A stretch of DNA of 51,694 nt, from the NCBI GenBank assembly GCA_002314445.1, contig DCFX01000029.1:1-51694 (forward strand). Direction: 5' to 3'. Source of the DNA: Treponema sp. UBA1793. GTDB taxonomy: Bacteria; Spirochaetota; Spirochaetia; Treponematales; Treponemataceae. Below, one piece after another: positions 24,068-33,406 of the stretch (positions are counted from its first letter, which is position 1; each line of letters begins with the position of its first letter). The notes beneath the pieces are model-generated. The model had not been told where the DNA came from. It saw only the letters and a program-made list of their open reading frames with translations, and did no database searches. Position numbers and translations under genes: made by a program.

Positions 24068-25636
24068 TCATTGAGCACCGCCGGCAGATACATGGCCGGT
24101 TCCGATATTTTTCAGACGTACTGCCATATATTCTCTTCCGGGAAGATCGATCCGGAATTTTCCATGATGAACGCCTGCATCAGTTACAGTCATATTCCAT
24201 GTATCAATTATTTCTACAGAAAAGCGAGTTTCCTCATCAAAGTGAAAATCCCGGAATGACGGCCTGTTAAACCCGTAATAGCATATATAATAATCCTTTA
24301 CGGGTTTCATCGTCTGAAGGCTGTCTGCCGGCATTGCGCAGACTTCGTCCCACTCCCTGTTGAGAGGCGATAATCCGTATGCGGGTGTTTCATATAGAAT
24401 TTTTTTGAGGAACTGTATGCGTACAGGACTTTCTCCATGCAGGACGCCGCCGTGAGACCACCATAAGATGTTATCTTTATTCATATATGTTTCACTGTGA
24501 GCACCGTATCCGCCCCTGCATGCTGCTTCCCAGAATCGTCGTACCATTTCTCTTCCGCTTATGTTGCCCCATCCGTACTGGATATTACCTTCATATGCAA
24601 TCTCATCAAGAACGACAGGTTTCCGGTATTTTTCACGCCACTCGTTCGTCAGCTCTGCCGTCTTATACACATCCTGCCGCTGGATGCTGCAATGCGTAAC
24701 CCACGGTCGTGAATAATCATAAAAAGTAATGCAGTTATGAATTGAGCGTAAATGATTATACGGATCGAAGGTACATAGGATATGTGCATACCTTTCCCAG
24801 TCAGATAACGATTTTTGAGGCATCAAGTCATACTCATTAGCCAGCGACCACCATACATTCCGGTATGCAGCAAAACGCGCGGTTACGTAATGCCAGTATA
24901 AATCATCATGTTCCTTATCCATAAGGCTGAAGCCCCAGCGGTCATACGGATGCATAACGATAAGATCTGCCTCTATTCCTGCATCGCGCAGCTTTTCAAT
25001 ACACTGTTCAATATGCTGAAAATATACCGGCACGAAACGGCCAAAATCCCATCTATTGCCGGGAGCCGCACCGTTGTACGTCATAAAGTTGTCTTCCGTC
25101 ATTCCAGACGTATCGCATGGTGTGCCTTCATAGGGAAAGTACGGCGGATCACGGAAGTTATATGCATAATGTTTGGGAAAAATACAGAAGCGTATTTTGT
25201 TAAACACTCCCTGCCTGAGTGTCTGAATAGTCTGCGCCTGGATTTTCTCCGGCTGCAGTTCCCACACGTAACAGGTTGTCCCGACAGGATAATATTTGCA
25301 GCCGTCTTCATATGCAAAATGATACGTATTTGCAACATGGACAGGGCCGTGATTATCGTGTCCCGCTTCTGTAACCGCAAAGGTGCCGGTATAGTCAGAA
25401 TCAGAGAAAGCGCACTGTATGCTGAACGTATATTCTTCCGGAAAGGAAGGCATAAACCGGATACGGTATATACCATTTCCGTCATAGAAACCTTCCGCAG
25501 TTTTTACTTCATGCGCTCCAGAAAACGTTCCTTTTACCGTGTAATCCGTAAACGGATTTCCGTTCGCAGGCCCGGTTATTTCAGCTTCAAAGATGCACCA
25601 CCGCTCAACGTTTTTCGTATAATGCCATTCATTCAT
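24068..25636 (-). CDS. glycoside hydrolase, DUF5060-DUF4038/DUF5605 architecture
   Basis: 522 residues without a signal peptide, so cytoplasmic. Residues 1-95 form a beta-sandwich like DUF5060 (WHYTKNVERWCIFEAEITGP, then FSGAHEV and IYRIRFMPSFPEEYTFS). Residues 100-400 are a TIM barrel of the DUF4038 type, with likely catalytic acids Glu268 (WWSLANEYD) and Glu345 (VVLDEIAYEGN). A small C-terminal beta domain follows. The DUF4038 clan includes GH140 apiosidases. ATG 25636 is preferred because GAGG precedes it; an in-frame ATG at 25669 has no such site. The gene diverges from a pentose isomerase/kinase/transketolase operon, which suggests it releases the sugar that operon consumes. Confidence 0.85.
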   Translation of the reverse strand: MNEWHYTKNVERWCIFEAEITGPANGNPFTDYTVKGTFSGAHEVKTAEGFYDGNGIYRIRFMPSFPEEYTFSIQCAFSDSDYTGTFAVTEAGHDNHGPVHVANTYHFAYEDGCKYYPVGTTCYVWELQPEKIQAQTIQTLRQGVFNKIRFCIFPKHYAYNFRDPPYFPYEGTPCDTSGMTEDNFMTYNGAAPGNRWDFGRFVPVYFQHIEQCIEKLRDAGIEADLIVMHPYDRWGFSLMDKEHDDLYWHYVTARFAAYRNVWWSLANEYDLMPQKSLSDWERYAHILCTFDPYNHLRSIHNCITFYDYSRPWVTHCSIQRQDVYKTAELTNEWREKYRKPVVLDEIAYEGNIQYGWGNISGREMVRRFWEAACRGGYGAHSETYMNKDNILWWSHGGVLHGESPVRIQFLKKILYETPAYGLSPLNREWDEVCAMPADSLQTMKPVKDYYICYYGFNRPSFRDFHFDEETRFSVEIIDTWNMTVTDAGVHHGKFRIDLPGREYMAVRLKNIGTGHVSAGGAQ

Positions 25637-25952
25637 ATTATGCGCCTCACTACTAATTATATAACTCATGATTTTACAGCACCAGCCATGCCGGATACAA
25701 AAAAAACATCCCGCTCATTCCATTGTAAAAAGTATATGATTCTTTTTTGAATATGTCAAACTTTTTATATAAATATTTATAAATTATTCAGTCATATATT
25801 TAGTTAATTTCCTATAGAATAATAAATATCAGCTTTATTTTACAGTTTTCAGGCCTTTTTTTGTAAACAGAGCACTTTTTTTGTTGACAAATTACAACTA
25901 TATGATATTCTATGCTAAATACTTATAAATACTATTTAGTAAATATTTAGCA
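25637..25952 (+). promoter_or_regulatory. divergent control region with inverted-repeat operator
   Basis: An AT-rich intergenic region between the divergent hydrolase and isomerase genes. On the plus strand TTGACA (25884-25889) is followed after 16 bases by TATTCT (25906-25911). Just downstream lies an inverted repeat, TGCTAAATA (25913-25921) and TATTTAGCA (25944-25952), with a related TATTTAGT between the arms. A repressor bound there would block the isomerase operon; the LacI-family protein encoded at its end is the obvious candidate. I see no clear promoter for the minus-strand hydrolase. Confidence 0.55.
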
Positions 25953-25987
25953 CATTTTACATCATAGAAAGAATAAGGAAGGCTGCC

Positions 25988-27391
25988 ATGACACGTATCA
26001 AAATAGGATTTGCGCCGACAAGACGGAGTATTTTCAGTGCGGGAGATGCATTGAAATACAGAAACCTTACAGCTGCCCGACTGAAAGAACTGGGCATTGA
26101 TTTTACAGACATTACAGACATAAACAACGAAGGCCTGCTCTACGACGATTCCGGACTGGAAAAAATCATTGAAAAATTCAAAAGGGAAAAAGTCGACGGT
26201 CTTTTCATACCGCACTGCAACTTCGGAACGGAATATGAATGCGCCCGGCTTGCAAAAGAGCTGAACGTTCCCGTATTCCTGTGGGGGCCGCTGGACGAAC
26301 GGCCTGATGAAAACGGCGTCCGGCTGCGGGACACACAGTGCGGCCTGTTTGCAACGGGAAAAGTCCTCAGGCGGTTTAACGTTCCTTTTACCTATATGAC
26401 GAACTGCCGCCTCTCCGATCCTGTCTTTGAGAGGGGAATACGCGATTTTCTGGCCGTATGCAATGTCGTAAAAACGTTCCGTCATACGCGCATCCTGCAG
26501 ATTGCTCCGCGCCCCTTCGATTTCTGGTCGACAATGTGCAATGAAGGCGAACTGCTGGAAAAATTCAACATACAACTTGCGCCCATTCCCATGACGGAAC
26601 TGACGCAATGTGTAAAAGCCGTAAAAAAAGAAAAAAATGAAGTTGCCGCCGTCATCAGGCACATAAAAGAAATATTCACCGTCAAAATCACCGACGAACA
26701 GGTTGAAAACGTCGCAGCCCTCAAAGTGGCAATGACACAACTCGTAAAAAAATACGGCTGCAATGCAGCGGCAATCCAGTGCTGGAACGCGCTCCAGACG
26801 GAACTCGGCATTATGCCCTGCGCCGCAAATTCCCTTATGAATGAAGAAGGCATTCCCGTCGTCTGCGAAACGGACATCCACGGCGCAATTACAGCGCTGC
26901 TGGCAGAGGCCGCCGGCATGGGGACGACCCGGTCGTTCTTTGCAGACTGGACAATCAGGCATCCCGACATACGGGATGGAGAGCTGCTGCAGCACTGCGG
27001 CCCCTGGCCTGTTTCCGTGGCACGGGAAAAACCGGTACTCACGTATCCGCTTGCATTCAACAACCCGGGTGCGCTGACGGCGGAAGCAAAACATGGTCCA
27101 GTATCGCTGTGCCGGTTCGACGGGGATAACGGAGAATACCAGCTCCTGCTCGGACATGCGGAAGGTGTCGACGGCCCAAAATGCATGGGAACGTATCTCT
27201 GGATAGCGGTAAAAAACATAAAACGGCTCGAAGCAAAAATAGTATGCGGGCCGTACATCCATCACTGCGTCGGAATCCACAAAGACATTGTGCCCGTCCT
27301 GTATGAAGCATGTAAATACATCGGCATAAAACCTGATTTTTACGATCCGGAAGAAGAGGAACAGGTGCAGGCATATCTGCGCGGAGAATAA
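25988..27391 (+). CDS. L-fucose/L-arabinose isomerase-like protein
   Basis: 467 residues. The overall pattern is that of the fucose/arabinose isomerase superfamily: an N-terminal sugar-phosphate-binding-like fold (VDGLFIPHCNFGTEYECARL), a middle domain with VCETDIHGAIT, which supplies metal-binding acids, and a C-terminal domain ending with IHHCVGIHKD, whose histidines match the third metal-ligand region. These enzymes interconvert an aldose and a ketose. AAGGAAGG precedes ATG 25988. It is the first gene of an operon with a split transketolase and an FGGY kinase, so it should supply the ketose that the kinase phosphorylates. The sugar is not determined by sequence; D-apiose is discussed as a hypothesis. 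Confidence 0.85.
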   Translation: MTRIKIGFAPTRRSIFSAGDALKYRNLTAARLKELGIDFTDITDINNEGLLYDDSGLEKIIEKFKREKVDGLFIPHCNFGTEYECARLAKELNVPVFLWGPLDERPDENGVRLRDTQCGLFATGKVLRRFNVPFTYMTNCRLSDPVFERGIRDFLAVCNVVKTFRHTRILQIAPRPFDFWSTMCNEGELLEKFNIQLAPIPMTELTQCVKAVKKEKNEVAAVIRHIKEIFTVKITDEQVENVAALKVAMTQLVKKYGCNAAAIQCWNALQTELGIMPCAANSLMNEEGIPVVCETDIHGAITALLAEAAGMGTTRSFFADWTIRHPDIRDGELLQHCGPWPVSVAREKPVLTYPLAFNNPGALTAEAKHGPVSLCRFDGDNGEYQLLLGHAEGVDGPKCMGTYLWIAVKNIKRLEAKIVCGPYIHHCVGIHKDIVPVLYEACKYIGIKPDFYDPEEEEQVQAYLRGE

Positions 27392-27450
27392 CGGACTCCA
27401 TCCCATGCTGAACAGATACACAAAACGGAATTATTTTACAGGAGGTTCAC

Positions 27451-28296
27451 ATGACTATACAGGAACTTGAACTGAAAGCAACTGAAATACGGAAAACACT
27501 GCTGCAGACAATATACGACGGAGGAACGGGACATACCGGAGGGGCGCTCTCGTCGGCCGATATTCTTACAGCGCTGTATTACCATACGCTGCATATTGAT
27601 ACTGCTCATCCCGATGCGACAGACAGGGACCGTTTTATTCTGAGCAAAGGGCACTGCGTTGAAGGATATTATGCAGTACTGGCCGACAGGGGATTTATTC
27701 CGAAAGAGGAACTGCATACGTACTGCCAGTACGGAACACGGCTTATCGGACATCCGAACAACGAAATTCCCGGCATCGAAGTTAAAACAGGCGCACTCGG
27801 CCACGGTCTGCCGGTAGGTGTGGGTATGGCAGTCGGCCTTAAACAGAATCAGTCATCATCGCGCGTTTTCGTTCTTATGGGAGACGGAGAACAGGAAGAA
27901 GGTTCGGTATGGGAAGCGGCAATGGCCGGGTCCCACTATAAACTCGATAATCTCACCGGAATCGTAGACCGCAACCATCTGCAGATAAGCGGAACGACGG
28001 AAGACGTCATCGGGCTGGAACCGTTTGCAGACAGATGGCGGGCGTTCGGCTGGGCTGTCAGAGAGATTGACGGCAACGATATGGAGCAGATTACCGCCGC
28101 ACTCGACGCCCTTCCCCTGGAAAAAGGAAAACCGTCGCTTATTATTGCACACACAGTAAAAGGAAAGGGAGTCAGGGAAATGGAAAATAAAAAAGAATGG
28201 CATCACGGCGTCCCTGATGAAACACTGCTCAGAAGTGCGCTGGCACAGCTTGATGCCCGCGCAGCGGAAATTGTAAAAGGAGGGGCTGTATTATGA
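27451..28296 (+). CDS. transketolase, N-terminal (TPP-binding) subunit
   Basis: 281 residues, the thiamine-diphosphate-binding half of a two-gene transketolase. Motifs are GTGHTGGALSSADILTALYY, ILSKGHCVEGYYAVL, the GALGHGLPVGVGMAVGLK region and the TPP/Mg motif GDGEQEEGSVWEAAM, ending in VDRNHLQ. A clean ACAGGAGG site precedes ATG 27451. It overlaps the C-terminal subunit gene by 4 bases, as expected for a heteromeric enzyme. In the described D-apiose pathway a split transketolase (AptA/AptB) acts on apulose 4-phosphate; whether this pair has that specificity is an inference. Confidence 0.94.
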   Translation: MTIQELELKATEIRKTLLQTIYDGGTGHTGGALSSADILTALYYHTLHIDTAHPDATDRDRFILSKGHCVEGYYAVLADRGFIPKEELHTYCQYGTRLIGHPNNEIPGIEVKTGALGHGLPVGVGMAVGLKQNQSSSRVFVLMGDGEQEEGSVWEAAMAGSHYKLDNLTGIVDRNHLQISGTTEDVIGLEPFADRWRAFGWAVREIDGNDMEQITAALDALPLEKGKPSLIIAHTVKGKGVREMENKKEWHHGVPDETLLRSALAQLDARAAEIVKGGAVL

Positions 28297-29252
28297 CGGA
28301 ACCTAAATCATGCAGGGAAGCTATGACGGACACGCTGCTGGAACTGGCACAGAAAAATAAAGACATTGTCGCCGTTACATCGGATGCGCGCGGCTCCTGC
28401 TCTCTGGAAAAATACAGTAAGGCCCTGCCCGGTCAGTTTATCGAATGCGGTATTGCGGAGCAGGATGAAATCGGCATTGCGGCAGGTCTTGCGGCAGTCG
28501 GGAAACATCCGTACGTGTTCGCGCCGGCCTGCTTTTTAAGCGCACGCAGCCTGGAACAGATAAAAATCGATGTAGCCTACTCTCATCAGAATGTTAAAAT
28601 ATTCGGCGTGAGCGGCGGCATCAGCTACGGCGCACTCGGCGCATCTCATCACAGTACGCACGATATTGCCGTTATGCGGGCATTCCCCGATCTGGCAGTT
28701 ATTCTCCCCTGCGATGCAGTACAGACAGAAGCGATGCTCCGCGCTGTTGAAGAAAGAAAAGGCGCCGTGTATATCCGTGCCGGACGCGCAAAAGTACCGG
28801 CCGTCTACGATACTGCGAACGGCGTTTCATGCAGCCCGTTCGTATTCGGTAAAGCCAATATAATCAGGGAAGGAACAGACTTGACGATTATTGCGTGCGG
28901 TGAGCTTGTCTATGCAGCGATGAAGGCGGCTGACAAACTGAAAGAAAAAAACATACATACCCGGGTTCTCGACATGCATACACTGAAGCCTCTTGATACC
29001 GGTGCCGTCATACAAGCGGCCCGGGAAACGGGTGCAATCATTACCGTAGAAGAACACAGCATAAACGGCGGTCTCGGAGCAGCTGTCTCACAGGTTGTCT
29101 GCGAAACATGTCCTGTTCCTGTCCATACGATGGCCCTTCCCGACGAATATATCGTTGCAGGTGATTCGGCGGATGTTTTCCGGCATTACGGACTTGATGC
29201 CGGCGGAATTGCCGCTGCGGCGGAAAAAATCATCAGCCGGAAAAGAGCGTAG
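28293..29252 (+). CDS. transketolase, C-terminal (pyrimidine-binding) subunit
   Basis: 319 residues. It contains the pyrimidine-binding domain with catalytic glutamate in IECGIAEQDEIGIAAGLAAVG, the substrate loop GVSGGISYGALGASHHSTHD, and a C-terminal transketolase domain (LTIIACGELVYAAMKAADKL, then IITVEEHSINGGLGAAV). It partners the N-terminal subunit encoded just upstream (ATGA overlap) and is followed by the FGGY kinase after 3 bases. The gene pair is separate from the single-chain transketolase expected for central metabolism, which supports a dedicated catabolic role. Confidence 0.94.
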   Translation: MTEPKSCREAMTDTLLELAQKNKDIVAVTSDARGSCSLEKYSKALPGQFIECGIAEQDEIGIAAGLAAVGKHPYVFAPACFLSARSLEQIKIDVAYSHQNVKIFGVSGGISYGALGASHHSTHDIAVMRAFPDLAVILPCDAVQTEAMLRAVEERKGAVYIRAGRAKVPAVYDTANGVSCSPFVFGKANIIREGTDLTIIACGELVYAAMKAADKLKEKNIHTRVLDMHTLKPLDTGAVIQAARETGAIITVEEHSINGGLGAAVSQVVCETCPVPVHTMALPDEYIVAGDSADVFRHYGLDAGGIAAAAEKIISRKRA

Positions 29253-29255
29253 CGT

Positions 29256-30737
29256 ATGCCGTACATTATTTCCATAGACCAGAGCACATCCTGCACAAAA
29301 GCCTTACTGTTCGACAGTACAGGAAACCTTGCAGGCCGCGCAGATATGCCGCACCGGCAGATTGTCGACGAAAAAGGATGGGTTGAACATGCCCCAGAAG
29401 AAATATACGGAAACCTCATAAAAACGGTAAAACTGCTGCTTGAAAAAACGGGCGTCAGAAGCAGGGATATTGCGGGAGCCGCGCTGTCGAATCAGCGGGA
29501 GACGGCAATCGCATGGGACAGACGTACGGGAAAACCCGTATACAACGCAGTCGTCTGGCAGTGCAGCCGGGGAGCGGCAATCTGCAGCAGAATCGATAAA
29601 GCTGACAGTAAAAATGAAGGCATCATAAAGGAACATACAGGGCTTAATCTTTCACCGTATTTTTCCGCTGCAAAATTCGCGTGGATACTGGAAAATATCC
29701 CCGAAGCAAAACACCTTGCGGAACAGGAAAAAATCGTCTGTTCCACAATGGACAGCTGGCTCGTGTACCGGCTCACGAAAGAACATGCCGTAAAAACAGA
29801 ATATTCCAATGCAAGCAGAACCCAGCTTTTCAACATTCATACGCTCACCTGGGACAGTGATATCTGCCGCATGTTCGGCATACCGCAGCATGCGCTGCCG
29901 GAAGTCTGCTTTTCGGACAGTCTGTTCGGGACAACTGATTTCGACGGGATTCTGGACAGTCCCGTTCCGCTGCACGGCGTACTGGGCGATTCACAGGGAG
30001 CGTTGTTCGCGCAGGGCTGCCTGACGGGCGGCATGGCAAAAGCAACATACGGCACAGGTTCTTCGGTCATGATGAACACGGGAAAGATACCTGCAGTCTG
30101 CCCGGAACTTGTCACCTCGCTTGCATGGGGCATGGGCGGAGATGTCTCATATGTGCTTGAGGGAAACATCAACTATACGGGAGCGACAATACAATGGCTT
30201 AAAAACGATCTTCAGCTTATCGGCTCCGCATCGGAAGCCGGAAAACTGGCAGAACAGGCTGAGCATGTTCCCGGATTATACCTTGTACCGGCATTTTCGG
30301 GACTGGGCGCACCGTACTGGAACGGAAATGCCCGCGCGGTCGTCTGCGGTATGGACAGGACGACAGGAAAGGCCGAATTTGTGCGGGCAGCGGAAGAATC
30401 AACTGCATACCAGATTGCGGATATTGTCATGCTTATGAAAGAACGGACAGGATTCGCACTGAACACACTGTGGGTCGACGGAGGGTCGACGAGAGACGCA
30501 TATCTGATGCAGTTCCAGGCGGACATCATACGTACTCCGGTGCGCGTCGCCGCCGTAGAGGAACTTTCAGGCATGGGGCCGGCAATCGCCGCAGGATCTG
30601 CGCTCGGATTATGCGACGCACAAAGCATCCTCAGCAGACCGCCGAAAATGGAATACATGCCGAAAATGGCCGGCGCACAGCAGGCTGAATTATATGCCGG
30701 ATGGAAACGGGCGGTACATTTTGCATTGACATACTAA
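29256..30737 (+). CDS. FGGY-family carbohydrate kinase
   Basis: Sugar kinase of 493 residues, nearest in style to glycerol kinase and xylulokinase. The N-terminal domain has IISIDQSTSCTKALLFDSTG, a substrate-site GAALSNQRETAIAWDRRTG and the VVWQCSRG segment. The C-terminal ATPase half has GDSQGALFAQGC, KATYGTGSSVMMNTG and LWVDGGSTRDAYLMQFQADI. It should phosphorylate the ketose made by the isomerase so that the transketolase can split it. Spacing to the upstream gene is 3 bases with only a weak ribosome site, so translational coupling is likely. The substrate (apulose, xylulose or another ketose) is not decided by sequence. Confidence 0.92.
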   Translation: MPYIISIDQSTSCTKALLFDSTGNLAGRADMPHRQIVDEKGWVEHAPEEIYGNLIKTVKLLLEKTGVRSRDIAGAALSNQRETAIAWDRRTGKPVYNAVVWQCSRGAAICSRIDKADSKNEGIIKEHTGLNLSPYFSAAKFAWILENIPEAKHLAEQEKIVCSTMDSWLVYRLTKEHAVKTEYSNASRTQLFNIHTLTWDSDICRMFGIPQHALPEVCFSDSLFGTTDFDGILDSPVPLHGVLGDSQGALFAQGCLTGGMAKATYGTGSSVMMNTGKIPAVCPELVTSLAWGMGGDVSYVLEGNINYTGATIQWLKNDLQLIGSASEAGKLAEQAEHVPGLYLVPAFSGLGAPYWNGNARAVVCGMDRTTGKAEFVRAAEESTAYQIADIVMLMKERTGFALNTLWVDGGSTRDAYLMQFQADIIRTPVRVAAVEELSGMGPAIAAGSALGLCDAQSILSRPPKMEYMPKMAGAQQAELYAGWKRAVHFALTY

Positions 30738-30786
30738 AAGACTTTAAGTAAAAATAAGTATACAATAGTAAACAACAGGAATAAAA

Positions 30787-31836
30787 ATGAATGTAACCGG
30801 AAAGGATATAGCAAAACTTCTAGGCGTCTCACCTTCAACTATCTCAATGGTGATAAACAATAAACCCGGAATAAGTACTGAAAAACGGAATGAAATCATC
30901 GCAAAAATAAAAGAACTCAAATATGATTATCTTCTGAAATCTGAAACTGACCAGAAAGTTTCGACCAGCATTGCCTTCGTTATTTTCAGACGCGAAGGAG
31001 CCATTCTCGGCGAATCACCGTTTATTTCACTGCTCGTCGAACCGGTAAGCATGCAGCTGCAGAAATACGGATATAACATGGTTTTAACCTATGTAGAAAA
31101 GGACACTGCGGTAACAAAGATGAAAGAACTTGTAGAAAGCGGCTGCTCCGGGTTTATCCTTGACGCGGTGGAAATGCAGGAAGATGATATAGCATTGTTT
31201 GACCACTGCACCATTCCCTACGTTGTCTTCAACAATAATTTTGTCAACCGCGATACCGATACAGTCTGCATTCATAACGAACAGGGTGTGTATAAAGCTC
31301 TTTCATACCTTACCGGAATGGGACACACCCGGTTCGGATACATACGGAGCAGAAGCCCGATCAGAAGTTTTAACGAACGCCTTGAAGCGCTGCGCAGCTA
31401 CAGCAAAAAGTTCAATTTGAAGTTCGAAGAAAGCTGCATATTTACGCTCCCTTATTCACAGGTCGGAGCATATGATGAAATGGGAAAAAAACTTGACAAA
31501 TTTAAGGCCGAAAATAAAAGCCTGCCCACCGCATTTTTTGCCGACAACGATATTATCTGCTATCCCGCCATGCGTGCATTTCAGGAAAAAGGATATTCAA
31601 TTCCGGACGATATATCAGTAGTCGGTTTTGATGACAGACCGCTCTGCATTACTTCCGTTCCGCAGATTACAACACTGCGCATTCCCCGGTACACATTCGG
31701 CGCGTCTGCGGTAGATCTTCTTGTAAGGCGCATACGCAACCCGGAACTAAAACCCGTCACTGTACAAACAGGGGTTGAGCTTATAATACGCAGCAGTACC
31801 GGACCTGCCCCGCAGAAAGACACACCTGTACTCTGA
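30787..31836 (+). CDS. LacI-family transcriptional regulator
   Basis: 349 residues. The helix-turn-helix is at residues 3-25 (VTGKDIAKLLGVSPSTISMV) followed by the hinge NNKPGISTEKRNEI. The rest is a periplasmic-binding-like sensor (FVIFRREGAIL, the LGMGHTRFGYI-like stretch YLTGMGHTRFGYIRSRSPI, and ISVVGFDDRPLC). It follows the kinase by 49 bases in the same direction and is probably part of the operon, giving autoregulation. The inverted repeat upstream of the isomerase gene is the likely operator. It converges on the response-regulator gene at 31844. Confidence 0.94.
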   Translation: MNVTGKDIAKLLGVSPSTISMVINNKPGISTEKRNEIIAKIKELKYDYLLKSETDQKVSTSIAFVIFRREGAILGESPFISLLVEPVSMQLQKYGYNMVLTYVEKDTAVTKMKELVESGCSGFILDAVEMQEDDIALFDHCTIPYVVFNNNFVNRDTDTVCIHNEQGVYKALSYLTGMGHTRFGYIRSRSPIRSFNERLEALRSYSKKFNLKFEESCIFTLPYSQVGAYDEMGKKLDKFKAENKSLPTAFFADNDIICYPAMRAFQEKGYSIPDDISVVGFDDRPLCITSVPQITTLRIPRYTFGASAVDLLVRRIRNPELKPVTVQTGVELIIRSSTGPAPQKDTPVL

Positions 31837-31843
31837 AAAAAAG

Positions 31844-33406
31844 TCAGGCAGGATTACCATTATTTTTACCGGTAATACGCCCTGTATCGCGGTACTGCCG
31901 GGGCGTCATACCGGTAATCTTTTTAAACTGGCGGAAAAAGTACGATGAGTCAAAATAACCGACGGCTTCTGCAATCGCCGGCATAGTCTCGTCTGTTACG
32001 AGCAAAAGAGTCTTTGCCGCAAAAATCCGCTCATCGTTTATAAAAGAAACGAGAGACTGCCCTGTTTTTTTATGAAACAGATAGGAAAGATAATCGGGAT
32101 TCATATGAATCTTATCAGCAATCAGAGTCCTGTTCAATTCGCTGCTTCCCAGATACTCTCTCACAATACGTTTTACAGATTCCAGAAGAGACGAAGAATC
32201 AACTGCTGCGGTAAGAATATCTTTTGCCTCTCCAAGAATCATTTCCGTCCACCACAGAAAACTGTCTGCGGACGAAACCGCTTTTGTCAGGGTTTCGTGG
32301 CTCGCCAGCTTCGGGAACAGAGTCTTTGCATCAATCCCTTTTTTGGATAATGCTGAAAAAACAGCCTGTATTATTCCATAATAGAGCGTAATCAGATTAT
32401 CAGATGAATACAGGATACAGTCCTTACTCAGATACAACCGTACATCAGAAAGAATTCTGTCTGTTCTGAATTGAAGTATCCACTCGCACCACTGTGTGAC
32501 AGGAATATCAGGCGGAAGCGATTTGGACTTCTGCAGATTCTCCCTGCTTTCTGTATGCATCTGTACGACACTGTTTTCCACTGTGAGAAACCGTTCGGCG
32601 AATGTTTTCAGCTCATGGAGACAGTGAAAACTGTCCTGCAGATAACATGGTTCGGACACAGAAATAATACAGGCATACGGAAAGTCTTTTGAAACAACAT
32701 CAAGAGCCTTTTTACAATCGCCTGCAAGATTTTCATAAGCTTCCTGTTTTTCCAAAAAAACAGGAACAACGTATCTACCCTCTTCCTGTTTAATAAATGC
32801 CGAAAACGAACCTGTTGTGTGCTCTTTTTCAAAAGCAGAACGGAGTGCGGCAAAAAAATCATCCCGCGGAGAACCTGAAGTCCCATTATCAGTGCCTGTC
32901 TTACAGTATAAAAAACAGAGCTGCTGTTCCAGCAGCCCGGAAGGCAGCCGGCTTTCTTTCAGAACATCTGCGGCACTTTTTTTATCGAGCGGAATATCCG
33001 ACGCAATAATCCGCTGCCAGAATGATTCAAAACGCTTCTTTACAACACGGACCGCATCTGATAATTTTTCTGCAAGAACAGCAGGACTCACGGGTTTTAA
33101 CATGTAATCCAGACACTGCAGTTTTATTGCCGTATAGGCATAATCAAAATTCTGATGTCCTGTGAGAAAGAGTACGACAGGAACATAGCCGCTGTCGTAT
33201 ACCCACCTGACAAGCTCGATACCCGATCCTCTCGGCATTTCAATATCAGTAAGCAAAATGGCTATATCATTTTCCTGAAAAACTTTCTGAGCCTGCTTCA
33301 TGCTGTATGCGTAGAAAGTTTCAGATATACCGAGTCTTTCACAATCGATGGACTTACAGATTCCCTGTGCAATATAATATTCGTCGTCGACAACAAGTAC
33401 GTTCAA
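31844..33406 (-). CDS. AraC-type two-component response regulator
   Basis: 520 residues, YesN-like. The N-terminal receiver has DD7-8 and phospho-acceptor Asp54 (LLTDIEMPRGSG), with Lys in MLKPVSPA. A long middle region has no recognised motif. The C-terminal AraC helix-turn-helix pair (about 415-510) reads LIADKIHMNPDYLSYLFHKK and ends IAEAVGYFDSSYFFRQFKK, then ITGMTPRQYR. Its start overlaps the kinase gene by 4 bases. It is the last gene of the glycan operon that starts at 41.5 kb and probably activates that operon when its sugar is sensed. Confidence 0.94.
   Translation of the reverse strand: MNVLVVDDEYYIAQGICKSIDCERLGISETFYAYSMKQAQKVFQENDIAILLTDIEMPRGSGIELVRWVYDSGYVPVVLFLTGHQNFDYAYTAIKLQCLDYMLKPVSPAVLAEKLSDAVRVVKKRFESFWQRIIASDIPLDKKSAADVLKESRLPSGLLEQQLCFLYCKTGTDNGTSGSPRDDFFAALRSAFEKEHTTGSFSAFIKQEEGRYVVPVFLEKQEAYENLAGDCKKALDVVSKDFPYACIISVSEPCYLQDSFHCLHELKTFAERFLTVENSVVQMHTESRENLQKSKSLPPDIPVTQWCEWILQFRTDRILSDVRLYLSKDCILYSSDNLITLYYGIIQAVFSALSKKGIDAKTLFPKLASHETLTKAVSSADSFLWWTEMILGEAKDILTAAVDSSSLLESVKRIVREYLGSSELNRTLIADKIHMNPDYLSYLFHKKTGQSLVSFINDERIFAAKTLLLVTDETMPAIAEAVGYFDSSYFFRQFKKITGMTPRQYRDTGRITGKNNGNPA

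Noticed and set aside
26482..27258. 258-codon minus-strand frame inside the same gene
   Set aside because: Same reason: antisense to conserved coding sequence, no motif.
25910..27421. 503-codon open frame on the minus strand opposite the isomerase gene
   Set aside because: It is antisense to a clear enzyme gene, has a Cys/Phe-rich, implausible composition and no ribosome site. It is a shadow of strong codon bias on the other strand.
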